DNA from: Octadecabacter sp.
GTDB lineage: Bacteria > Pseudomonadota > Alphaproteobacteria > Rhodobacterales > Rhodobacteraceae
DNA: 61,281 nt
Direction of reading: 5' to 3'
Assembly (NCBI GenBank): GCA_017886375.1
Contig: JAGGNB010000007.1
Coordinates: 1-61,281 of the forward strand
Shown piece after piece: positions 35,963 through 43,728 of this stretch. The position numbers were made by a program, and so were the translations under genes. The stretch's first letter is position 1. Each line of letters opens with the position of its first letter. Under the pieces are notes generated by a model that was not told the origin of the DNA, searched no databases, and was given only the letters and a program-made list of their open reading frames with translations.

Positions 35963-37000
35963 GACCGTGCCTTTTTTGGGCAAGAACACCGACGGAATGA
36001 CCGCCTTCATCTCGCTGCCATCATCGAGGGTGAATTCCACCAGACTTTCGATCCCCATAAACCGCGCCCGCTTGACCGTGCCCCGCGCAGGCGTGCCGTC
36101 GGCTATGGTCGCATTCGGCCCCTTGCCCGCGCGATCAAAGTCGATCTTCAAATGCTGTGGCCGGATCACGATGTCCACGGCCGTGCCATCCGCCACACCG
36201 GGCACAAGGAATTGACCAAACTGCGTGGCGGCCAATGCGCCGTGGACATGTGCAGGCACGGTGTTGATATCGCTAAAGAAACCAGCGGCTTCTTTGTCGA
36301 CTGGCGTATTGTATATATTATAGGGCGCGCCCATCTGGACGATCTTACCGTCGCGCATCAGTGCGATTTCATCGGCCATCCGCATCGCTTCGCCCGGTTC
36401 ATGGGTGACCAGCAAAACGGCAGTGCCTTCGGCCTTTAGCACGTCCAGCGTTTCATCGCGGATTTCATCGCGCAGACGGTCATCAAGGCCCGAAAACGGT
36501 TCATCCATCAGCATGATTTTGGGCCGCGGCGCAAGCGCGCGGGCAAGTGCGACGCGCTGTTGCTCGCCCCCCGAAAGCTCATGTGGATAGCGGTCAATGT
36601 GTGCCAGCATGCCGACACGTTCCAGCAGTTCTTTGACCCGCCCGCGTGTCTTGGACGCACGCCCCGACAGCCCGTAGGCGACATTGCCTGCCACGCTCAA
36701 ATGTGGAAACAGCGCGAAATCCTGAAACATCAGGCCTGTTGCGCGCCCCTCTGGCGGGACGCGGAACACGCCGTCGCACACCAATGCGCCGTCCGCCCAG
36801 ATCGACCCTGCATCCTGTTTTTCAATGCCTGCAATCATTCGCAATGTTGTGGATTTGCCGCAACCTGATGGCCCCAGCAAACAGGTCACCTGCCCCGGCA
36901 TGATCGACAGCGACACATCATCAACAACCCGGTGCCCGCCAAAGCTGCGTACCAAGTTGCGAATTTCTAGACGCGGTTGCAGGGGGGAAGTGTCGCTCAA
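35909..37000 (-). CDS. ABC importer ATPase of the iron/polyamine/sugar type, without partner permease
   Basis: The 363 aa protein has Walker A GPSGCGKST near residues 41-49, signature LSGGEQQRVALARAL near 141, Walker B IMLMDEPFSGLDDR, and a C-terminal TOBE-type regulatory region (about 250-363). This is the layout of FbpC, PotA and MalK ATPases. MLMDEPFSGLDDRLR is most like the ferric-iron branch, but that is a weak cue. No permease or binding-protein gene is adjacent. Its 3' end overlaps the WYL regulator gene by 54 bp. Confidence 0.88.
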   Translation of the reverse strand: MSDTSPLQPRLEIRNLVRSFGGHRVVDDVSLSIMPGQVTCLLGPSGCGKSTTLRMIAGIEKQDAGSIWADGALVCDGVFRVPPEGRATGLMFQDFALFPHLSVAGNVAYGLSGRASKTRGRVKELLERVGMLAHIDRYPHELSGGEQQRVALARALAPRPKIMLMDEPFSGLDDRLRDEIRDETLDVLKAEGTAVLLVTHEPGEAMRMADEIALMRDGKIVQMGAPYNIYNTPVDKEAAGFFSDINTVPAHVHGALAATQFGQFLVPGVADGTAVDIVIRPQHLKIDFDRAGKGPNATIADGTPARGTVKRARFMGIESLVEFTLDDGSEMKAVIPSVFLPKKGTVLWLMIRRDKCFIFPRSA

Positions 37001-37141
37001 AATTGCAGGCCCTTAATCCTTACCGAAAATATCGGGTATAGATCGCAGATAACAACGCACCCCACAGAGAGCAAGGCGTGCGGGCACATCATACCAGCAT
37101 GTTGCGCGACCAGATCGTCAGACCAAGCCGCGCCGCAGGCC

Positions 37142-37921
37142 CTAAAGCGTCGCGTTCACCGCGCCACCATCCAACAACAGGTTCTGCCCGACAATGAACC
37201 CCGCATGGGCCGAACACAAAAACGCACAGGCCGCGCCAAATTCTTGCGCCGTTCCGTAGCGTCCCGCAGGGATCGTCGCAGAGCGGTTCACTTTGGCTTG
37301 TTCCATTGAAATGCCCTGCGCCGTGCTGACACCCGTGTCCAATTGGATCGCGCGGTCGGTCGCGTGGATCCCGGGCAAAAGGTTGTTGATCGTCACACCG
37401 GACCCAGCCACCTGCCGCGACGTTCCGGCGACAAATCCTGTCAGACCTGTGCGGGCGGTATTGGACAGCCCCAATGCGGGGATCGGCGCCTTGACTGACC
37501 CCGACGTGATGTTCACCACACGCCCCCAGCCGCGATCAATCATCGCTGGCATCAAGGCTTGCATCAAAGCAATCGGCGTCAGCATATTGGCGTCCAAGGC
37601 GGCAATAAAATCGTCGCGATCCCAGTCCGACCATGTTCCCGGCGGCGGGCCGCCCGCATTTGTCACCAAGATATCAACGCCTTGCGCCGCTGCTAAAACA
37701 GCCTCTCGACCTGCCGGCGTCGTTATATCGGCCGCAACTGTTACGACATCCACACCGTGTGCTGCGCGAATCGCGGCAGCCGTGGCTTCCAATGCGTCAG
37801 ACCCGCGCGCGTTCAAGACCAGATCGACGCCCTCAGCGGCCAACGCCTCAGCGCAGCCCCGCCCGAGCCCTTTTGAGGACGCACAAACCAGTGCCCGCTT
37901 GCCTTTGATGCCCATGTCCAT
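37142..37921 (-). CDS. SDR-family oxidoreductase lacking the usual Tyr/Lys pair
   Basis: The 259 aa protein has the SDR nucleotide motif CASSKGLGRG near residues 12-21, NAGG and the Ser of NITSGSVKAP. At the place of Tyr-x3-Lys it reads LGLSNTARTGLTGF, so both catalytic residues are absent. I recall this LGLSNxART variant as a distinct SDR subfamily rather than a random loss. ATG 37921 follows GGGAGAATTACGG, which favours it over ATG 37948 and the ATG 6 bp downstream. Confidence 0.85.
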   Translation of the reverse strand: MDMGIKGKRALVCASSKGLGRGCAEALAAEGVDLVLNARGSDALEATAAAIRAAHGVDVVTVAADITTPAGREAVLAAAQGVDILVTNAGGPPPGTWSDWDRDDFIAALDANMLTPIALMQALMPAMIDRGWGRVVNITSGSVKAPIPALGLSNTARTGLTGFVAGTSRQVAGSGVTINNLLPGIHATDRAIQLDTGVSTAQGISMEQAKVNRSATIPAGRYGTAQEFGAACAFLCSAHAGFIVGQNLLLDGGAVNATL

Positions 37922-38074
37922 TCCGTAATTCTCCCATAAACGAGGCAAAAAACCCCATGATTTAACCGATAATTAACAATCGCCCATCTAAAGACCAACC
38001 GTTGACGAATTTCCCCCCTATTTCGAGGGTAGTTAGCTTTGCAAAGACCACCCCAGTGAATAGAATAGCGAAGC

Positions 38075-39058
38075 ATGACACATACCCCTCGCAACACCAT
38101 CGCGGTTTTCTCGTCAAACGATTTTGTCGTGACCGATGGCGTGGCCGAAGGCGAAGGCGTGACGTTCAAAGACGACCTTGTGCTTGATGACGTCTACCAG
38201 CTCGCCCCGAACCGCACGCGCAAGGCCTTAACATACGAAAAATGCGATGGCACAGCCTTCATCGTCGCCGATGATACAAAGATCGGGACACCTGGAAATC
38301 AACTGTATCTCGACTGCACCATCACCTTGATGGCCCCTGACAGCACGACCTACGAAGCGCTGGTCTGGGTCGAAGTCGAAGGCAATGAAGCGGCTGAGGT
38401 TTACCTGATGCCCTTGGCGACCCTGCGCCCAGAATATGATTATCGCCTTGTCGGGGCGGATCGTGAAACCGCGGCGGCAAAATTCGCTGATGTCGCCTGC
38501 GTGCGCTTCGCCCGTGGCACCAACATCACGCTGGCATCTGGCACGCAGATTCCGATTGAAGACCTCAAGGTCGGCGACCGTGTCCTGACCCGCGACGCAG
38601 GCCCACAGCAAATCCGCTGGATCGGCAACACGACATTGCGCGCCGTGGGCGATTACGCCCCCGTGGTCATCACCGCAGGTGCGCTATTTAACACCCGCGA
38701 TCTGGTCCTCTCCCCCGATCACCGCCTGTTCATCTACCAACGCGAAGACTGCATTGGCGCTGGCCGATCCGAAGTGCTGGTCAAAGTCCGGCACCTGATC
38801 AATGGCACGACTGTGTACCAACAGCGCGGCGGTTTTGTGGACTATTTCCAGATCCTGTTTGATGACCACCAGATCATCTACGCCGAAGGCATCGCCGCCG
38901 AAACGCTGCTGGTCGATGCGCGCACCCGCGCGGCACTGCCCGATGGCGTCAGCGCGGCCGATCACCTCGACACGTTGCATCAGGCGTTTGAAGTCACCGA
39001 AAGCCTCGCCAATCGTCCCGACGTGGCCGCCCTGTTGAAACGCGCGTCATCCAGCTAG
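38075..39058 (+). CDS. Hint-domain protein
   Basis: The 327 aa protein has an N-terminal region of about 140 residues without a recognised domain and then a Hint (hedgehog/intein) fold: Cys142 in ACVRFARGTNI, the IEDLKVGDRVLTRDAGPQQI block, and LSPDHRLFI with a histidine at the expected splicing-block position. There is no C-terminal splice junction, so at most N-terminal autoprocessing is likely. Such proteins are frequent in Roseobacter-group genomes and their function is unclear. It stands alone, 153 bp after a divergent SDR gene, with a TTGACG at 38002. Confidence 0.88.
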   Translation: MTHTPRNTIAVFSSNDFVVTDGVAEGEGVTFKDDLVLDDVYQLAPNRTRKALTYEKCDGTAFIVADDTKIGTPGNQLYLDCTITLMAPDSTTYEALVWVEVEGNEAAEVYLMPLATLRPEYDYRLVGADRETAAAKFADVACVRFARGTNITLASGTQIPIEDLKVGDRVLTRDAGPQQIRWIGNTTLRAVGDYAPVVITAGALFNTRDLVLSPDHRLFIYQREDCIGAGRSEVLVKVRHLINGTTVYQQRGGFVDYFQILFDDHQIIYAEGIAAETLLVDARTRAALPDGVSAADHLDTLHQAFEVTESLANRPDVAALLKRASSS

Positions 39059-39101
39059 CGCCCGATTGCCCTTACCCGCTGCCCCCGCTATAGCGCGGGT
39101 C

Positions 39102-40700
39102 ATGACAAATCGCCCAGACCTCCCCGCTGAAATTGCCCGCCGCCGGACCTTTGCGATCATCTCGCATCCCGACGCTGGCAAGACGACCCTGACGGAAAAG
39201 TTCCTGCTGTTTGGCGGGGCGATCCAGATGGCGGGCCAAGTGCGCGCCAAAGGCGAGGCACGGCGCACGCGATCAGACTTTATGCAGATGGAAAAGGACC
39301 GCGGAATTTCCGTATCCGCATCTGCAATGTCGTTTGATTACAAACACTTCCGCTACAATCTTGTCGACACACCTGGCCACTCTGATTTTTCCGAAGACAC
39401 CTACCGCACCCTCACGGCCGTGGACGCCGCCGTCATGGTCATTGACGGCGCCAAAGGCGTGGAATCCCAAACCCGCAAACTGTTTGAGGTTTGTCGCTTG
39501 CGCGACCTGCCGATCCTGACATTTTGTAACAAAATGGACCGCGAAAGCCGCGATACTTTTGAAATCATCGACGAAATTCAAGAAAACCTCGCCATCGACG
39601 TGACACCGGCCAGCTGGCCCATCGGCACGGGCCGCGATTTCATCGGCTGTTACGACATTCTGCGCGACCGCCTTGATATTATGGACCGCGCAGATCGAAA
39701 TACGGTCGCCGCAAGTGTTGAAATCAAAGGCTTGGACGACCCGAAATGGGAACAATACGTGCCAGAACGCCTGCTGGCGCAGTTTCGTGAAGAAATCGAG
39801 ATGGCGAAAGAACTGCTGCCAAAACTCGACCCCAAGGCGGTGCTCGAAGGGACAATGACCCCGATCTGGTTCGGCTCTGCGATCAATTCATTTGGCGTGC
39901 GCGAATTGATGGAAGGGATCAGTCAATACGGCCCCGAACCCCAGCCACAAACCGCCCAGCCGCGCACGATCCTGCCCGAAGAAAAGAACGTCACCGGATT
40001 CGTGTTCAAGGTTCAGGCCAATATGGACCCCAAACACCGCGACCGCGTTGCGTTCGTGCGCATGGCATCGGGCCACTTCACCCGCGGGCAAAAACTGACC
40101 CATGTGCGCACCAAGAAACAGATGGCGATTTCCAACCCCGTGCTGTTCCTCGCGTCAGACCGCGAACTCGCCGAAGAAGCTTGGGCTGGCGACATCATCG
40201 GCATTCCCAACCACGGTCAATTGCGCATCGGCGACACATTGACCGAAGGTGAAATCCTCAACGTCAAAGGCATCCCAAGCTTTGCACCCGAACTGTTACA
40301 AGGCGTGCGATCAGGCGATCCATTGAAATCCAAACACCTCGAAAAAGCGCTGATGCAATTCGCCGAAGAAGGCGCTGCCAAAGTGTTTAAACCCTCCTTC
40401 GGGTCCGGCTTTATTGTCGGCGTCGTCGGTCCACTACAATTCGAAGTTCTCGCCTCGCGGATCGAACTGGAATACGGCCTGCCCGTGCGGTTTGAGCAAT
40501 CCCAATTCACCTCAGCCCGCTGGGTCTCCGGTGACAAAGTGGCCGTCGAAAAATTCATCACCGCCAACAAGCTGCACATCGGAACCGACAGCGACGGCGA
40601 CACCGTCTATCTGACGCGCCTGCAATGGGACATTGACCGCGTCGGGCGCGATTACCCCGACATCAACCTGACCGCGACCAAGGAAATGATGGCCGAATAA
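39102..40700 (+). CDS. prfC: Peptide chain release factor 3
   Basis: RF3 is a GTPase that recycles RF1 and RF2 after termination. The P-loop SHPDAGKTT is at about residues 21-29, followed by RGISVSASAMSF, DTPGHSDFSEDTYRTL and NKMDRE, and the C-terminal RF3 domain. The 532 aa length is normal. I took ATG 39102 (MTNRPDLPAEIARRRTF); the TTG at 39066 would add 12 residues without family support. An AGTCGG/CCGACT inverted repeat follows at 40711-40743, without a T-run. Confidence 0.97.
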   Translation: MTNRPDLPAEIARRRTFAIISHPDAGKTTLTEKFLLFGGAIQMAGQVRAKGEARRTRSDFMQMEKDRGISVSASAMSFDYKHFRYNLVDTPGHSDFSEDTYRTLTAVDAAVMVIDGAKGVESQTRKLFEVCRLRDLPILTFCNKMDRESRDTFEIIDEIQENLAIDVTPASWPIGTGRDFIGCYDILRDRLDIMDRADRNTVAASVEIKGLDDPKWEQYVPERLLAQFREEIEMAKELLPKLDPKAVLEGTMTPIWFGSAINSFGVRELMEGISQYGPEPQPQTAQPRTILPEEKNVTGFVFKVQANMDPKHRDRVAFVRMASGHFTRGQKLTHVRTKKQMAISNPVLFLASDRELAEEAWAGDIIGIPNHGQLRIGDTLTEGEILNVKGIPSFAPELLQGVRSGDPLKSKHLEKALMQFAEEGAAKVFKPSFGSGFIVGVVGPLQFEVLASRIELEYGLPVRFEQSQFTSARWVSGDKVAVEKFITANKLHIGTDSDGDTVYLTRLQWDIDRVGRDYPDINLTATKEMMAE

Positions 40701-40812
40701 TCCCACCAGAGTCGGACTTGCAACAAACCGCCGAACCCGACTTTGGATTATTGATCAACGCGGCGAAAATTCATAATCTTTGTCCAAACATAAATGGCCA
40801 AGGATCGTTCCG

Positions 40813-41253
40813 ATGAAAAACACCGTCTCGCTCGCCGCACTCGCCGCCCCCCTAACGCTGGCGGCAGGGTCCGTTTGGGCCGATGATTTGGCCGCATCAT
40901 GGGATCTTCTGGCCGCAATCTCAGTCGAAGAAATCGTGACCGACACGACCTATGAAGTGCGCAAAATCTTTCCCGCCGCCGTTGAGAACGGCATCGAACA
41001 ATTCGACATCACAGGCTTCATCGTGCCGCTGACCGACGGGCCAGACATCACCGATTTCATTCTTGTGTCCGATATGGGGTTCTGCCCGTTTTGCGGATCG
41101 CCAGAACACGGCACATCCTTGCAAGTGACAATGGCAGACCCTTTGACAGGCTTTGAAGAAGGCAGCCGCATCACCCTGCGCGGCGCCCTGCAAGCCGTGA
41201 CCGATCCAGAAACATGGCAGACGACCATAATGACAAACGCCCGCGCCCTATAG
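40813..41253 (+). CDS. Exported protein with a CPFCG motif, DUF3299-like
   Basis: The 146 aa precursor has a signal peptide with likely cleavage after WA (residue 23). The mature part contains FDITGFIVPLTDGPDITDFI and MGFCPFCGSPEHG, which resemble DUF3299 periplasmic proteins (GFMVPL...EFLLVP...C.HCPPPP). The Cys-Pro-Phe-Cys pair could bind a metal or form a disulfide. AAGGATCG lies just before ATG 40813. It is followed after 19 bp by the paired-palindrome element. Confidence 0.7.
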   Translation: MKNTVSLAALAAPLTLAAGSVWADDLAASWDLLAAISVEEIVTDTTYEVRKIFPAAVENGIEQFDITGFIVPLTDGPDITDFILVSDMGFCPFCGSPEHGTSLQVTMADPLTGFEEGSRITLRGALQAVTDPETWQTTIMTNARAL

Positions 41254-41272
41254 CGCCAAGATGGGCGATCCC

Positions 41273-41320
41273 AATTTTGTACAAACCATGCACAAGGGTG
41301 CCGGACTTTTGTACAAAACC
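41273..41320 (+). repeat. Paired GTAC palindrome element, copy 1
   Basis: TTTTGTACAAA at 41275-41285 and TTTTGTACAAAA at 41307-41318 have GTAC centres 32 bp apart. CCATGCA directly follows the first palindrome. A second copy in opposite orientation lies at 58168-58215 with the same centre spacing, the same CCATGCA and the same ending AAAACC. The spacer between is not conserved. It begins 19 bp after one stop codon and ends 11 bp before the next start codon. Confidence 0.7.
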
Positions 41321-41331
41321 GTTAAAACACC

Positions 41332-41928
41332 GTGACATTGCGCAACCGCGTCCAACCTGACGGGCAAATCACCGACGTGGCGATGCGCGGCATGTTCACC
41401 GGAAATCGCGGCATTCTGCACAGCGCTGACAAGGTCATGGGGCCCGCATTGTGGAAACATCGCGCATGGATTTGCTGCACACTCGATTGGCAAGAACGGC
41501 GACGTGACGTGATGACGGGCCGCAACTGGACAGAACTGTTTTTCCTTGATGAAGCCGTCGCAATGGCCGCCGGACACCGCCCCTGCGCCTATTGTCGTCG
41601 TTCAAATTATAACGCGTTTTCAGATGCTTGGGGCGCTCGCTTAAAGGCGCCGCAGATGGATGCGGTGCTGCACGCGGCCCGCGCGGTTCACGGCGCGCGC
41701 GCCCTGCAAACCCATCACGCAGACGCCACCACGCTGCCTGCCGGAACCTTTATTAAAACAACTGAAATCAGCCTCTTAACCAAAGACGCGGCCCTGCCCT
41801 ACAGCCCGTCAGGCTACGGCACGCCAAAATCGCGCCCCACGGGCAGCGTCACCGTCCTCACCTCGCCACCAATGATCGACGTTCTGCGTGGCGGATATGC
41901 CCCCAAACTCCACCACTCCGCAGGGTAA
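41332..41928 (+). CDS. Conserved protein of unknown function with a PCAYCRR motif
   Basis: The 198 aa protein opens with RNRVQPDGQITDVAMRGMF and GNRGILH, and contains TELFFLDEAVAMAAGHRPCAYCRRSNYNAF (in two parts here: TELFFLDEAVAMAAGHRP and CAYCRRSNYNAF). I recall a widespread uncharacterised bacterial family with GNRGILH and PCAECRR text, in which the Cys-x2-Cys could bind zinc. GTG 41332 is the first start in the frame and fits the family N-terminus, but there is no ribosome binding site; the palindrome element lies where one would be expected. Confidence 0.7.
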   Translation: MTLRNRVQPDGQITDVAMRGMFTGNRGILHSADKVMGPALWKHRAWICCTLDWQERRRDVMTGRNWTELFFLDEAVAMAAGHRPCAYCRRSNYNAFSDAWGARLKAPQMDAVLHAARAVHGARALQTHHADATTLPAGTFIKTTEISLLTKDAALPYSPSGYGTPKSRPTGSVTVLTSPPMIDVLRGGYAPKLHHSAG

Positions 41929-42057
41929 CTCCTTAGTTAACTTGACGTTAGCGCGGCCCAGACGTAAGTGTTCGCCACCCAAAGGGCAGGCAATATGGCC
42001 AGCCCGGCCGCGTGACGATTGCGGCAATTAGGCTGCAAACTCCGCGAAAGGATTAAC

Positions 42058-43650
42058 TTGATTAAATTCAGTGACTTAAAACTCGACGCCAAGGTCCTCA
42101 AGGCCGTCGAAGAGACCGGCTACACAACGCCGACCCCGATTCAAGCCGGTGCGATTCCCCCCGCATTGGAAGGCCGCGACGTGCTGGGTATTGCCCAAAC
42201 GGGCACCGGCAAAACCGCCGGCTTCACGCTGCCGATGATCACCATGTTGAAACGTGGCCGCGCCCGCGCGCGCATGCCACGGTCTTTGGTGCTGGCACCG
42301 ACCCGTGAATTGGCCGCGCAAGTGGCTGAAAACTTTGATACTTATGCCAAATACACCAAGCTGACCAAAGCGTTGTTGATTGGTGGCGTGTCGTTCAAAG
42401 AACAAGACAACCTGATCGATCGCGGCGTCGACGTTCTGATCGCCACCCCCGGCCGTCTTCTGGACCACTTTGAGCGTGGCAAACTGATCCTGTCGGACGT
42501 GAAAATCATGGTCGTCGATGAGGCTGATCGTATGCTCGATATGGGTTTCATCCCTGATATCGAACGCATTTTTGGGCTCACCCCGTTTACCCGCCAGACG
42601 CTGTTCTTCTCTGCGACGATGGCGCCCGAGATTGAGCGGATCACCAACACATTCCTGTCCAACCCCGCCAAAATCGAAGTCGCGCGCGCTGCAACAACGT
42701 CCGAGACGATTACGCAGGGCGTGATTATGTTCAAAGGCTCCAAGAAGGCCTCTGAGGCCAGTGAAAAACAAAAGCTTCTGCGCGATATCATCGCCAGTGA
42801 GGGCGCCGATTGCCGCAATGGCATCATCTTTTGTAATCGCAAGATTGACGTCGATGCGGTTGCCAAGTCGATGACAAAGGCTGGTCTGGATGCGTCCCCG
42901 ATCCACGGCGATCTGGAACAGTCACACCGGATGCGCACACTGGCGAAATTCCGTGATGGAACGCTGCGCTTTCTTGTGGCATCCGACGTTGCGGCCCGTG
43001 GTCTCGATATTCCGAACGTAAGCCACGTGTTTAACTACGACGTTCCCAGCCACGCGGAAGACTATGTGCACAGGATTGGTCGCACAGGTCGGGCGGGCAA
43101 AACGGGTACGACGATCATGATTTGCACACCGCGCGACCAGAAGAATTTCGATGATATTGAACGGCTTGTGGAAATGGCGATCCCTAGAATGGAATTGCCA
43201 GGCATGGCGTCGGCGGCACCGGTGGCGAAACCTGTGGATGCCGCAGCACCAAGCGACGACAAGCCAAAACGGACACGGACCCGTGGCGGTCGTGGTCGTA
43301 AGCCTGATGCGGAAAAGGTGGCAATTGCGCCGGTAGAAACCGCACGGGCTGACACCGCGCAGCAGGACACACCCAAGGTCGAAATCCCAGCGGCTCAAGC
43401 CAAAGTGGTCGAAACTCCAAAGGTTGAACAGCCACAGGCGGAGCCAAAGAAGGTTGAACCACCTAAAGCGGAACCAACACGGGATGCACCGCGTCAGGAT
43501 CACACAGACAACTCCAACCGTGATCGATCACGCGGTGGACGCAATCGCGGTGGTCGCGACAACCATGATCGTGGGCCCAAGGTTGTCGGGATGGGAGATG
43601 ACGCACCAACGTTCATCACTTTGAGTTTTGATGAACGCCAAGACGACTAA
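42058..43650 (+). CDS. DEAD-box RNA helicase, RhlE type
   Basis: The helicase unwinds RNA duplexes, probably in ribosome assembly or RNA decay. Walker A AQTGTGKT is at 46-53, DEAD at 154-157, SAT in FFSATM, and HRIGRTGRAG marks the C-terminal motor domain. The last 150 residues are Pro/Glu/Lys-rich and then RGG-like (RDRSRGGRNRGGRDNHDRG), an RNA-binding tail. TTG 42058 is the likely start: AAAGGA lies about 6 nt upstream and the sequence MIKFSDLKLDAKVLKAVEE fits the family; the TTG at 42019 adds 13 residues. Confidence 0.92.
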   Translation: MIKFSDLKLDAKVLKAVEETGYTTPTPIQAGAIPPALEGRDVLGIAQTGTGKTAGFTLPMITMLKRGRARARMPRSLVLAPTRELAAQVAENFDTYAKYTKLTKALLIGGVSFKEQDNLIDRGVDVLIATPGRLLDHFERGKLILSDVKIMVVDEADRMLDMGFIPDIERIFGLTPFTRQTLFFSATMAPEIERITNTFLSNPAKIEVARAATTSETITQGVIMFKGSKKASEASEKQKLLRDIIASEGADCRNGIIFCNRKIDVDAVAKSMTKAGLDASPIHGDLEQSHRMRTLAKFRDGTLRFLVASDVAARGLDIPNVSHVFNYDVPSHAEDYVHRIGRTGRAGKTGTTIMICTPRDQKNFDDIERLVEMAIPRMELPGMASAAPVAKPVDAAAPSDDKPKRTRTRGGRGRKPDAEKVAIAPVETARADTAQQDTPKVEIPAAQAKVVETPKVEQPQAEPKKVEPPKAEPTRDAPRQDHTDNSNRDRSRGGRNRGGRDNHDRGPKVVGMGDDAPTFITLSFDERQDD

Positions 43651-43668
43651 ACCCTTAAATTAACAAAC

Positions 43669-43698
43669 AAAAAGGGCACCCGAACGGGTGCCCTTTTT
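43669..43698. terminator. Strong bidirectional Rho-independent terminator
   Basis: A perfect 13-bp stem AAAAAGGGCACCC/GGGTGCCCTTTTT with the loop GAAC lies between the convergent helicase and rnj genes. The A-run on one side and T-run on the other let it work for both strands. Confidence 0.9.
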
Positions 43699-43728
43699 CG
43701 TTTCTCGTGTTTCGTCGTTAGGCTTGAT

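Noticed and set aside
38002-38031. Possible promoter upstream of the Hint gene
   Set aside because: TTGACG is present but no acceptable -10 box lies 16-19 bp downstream.
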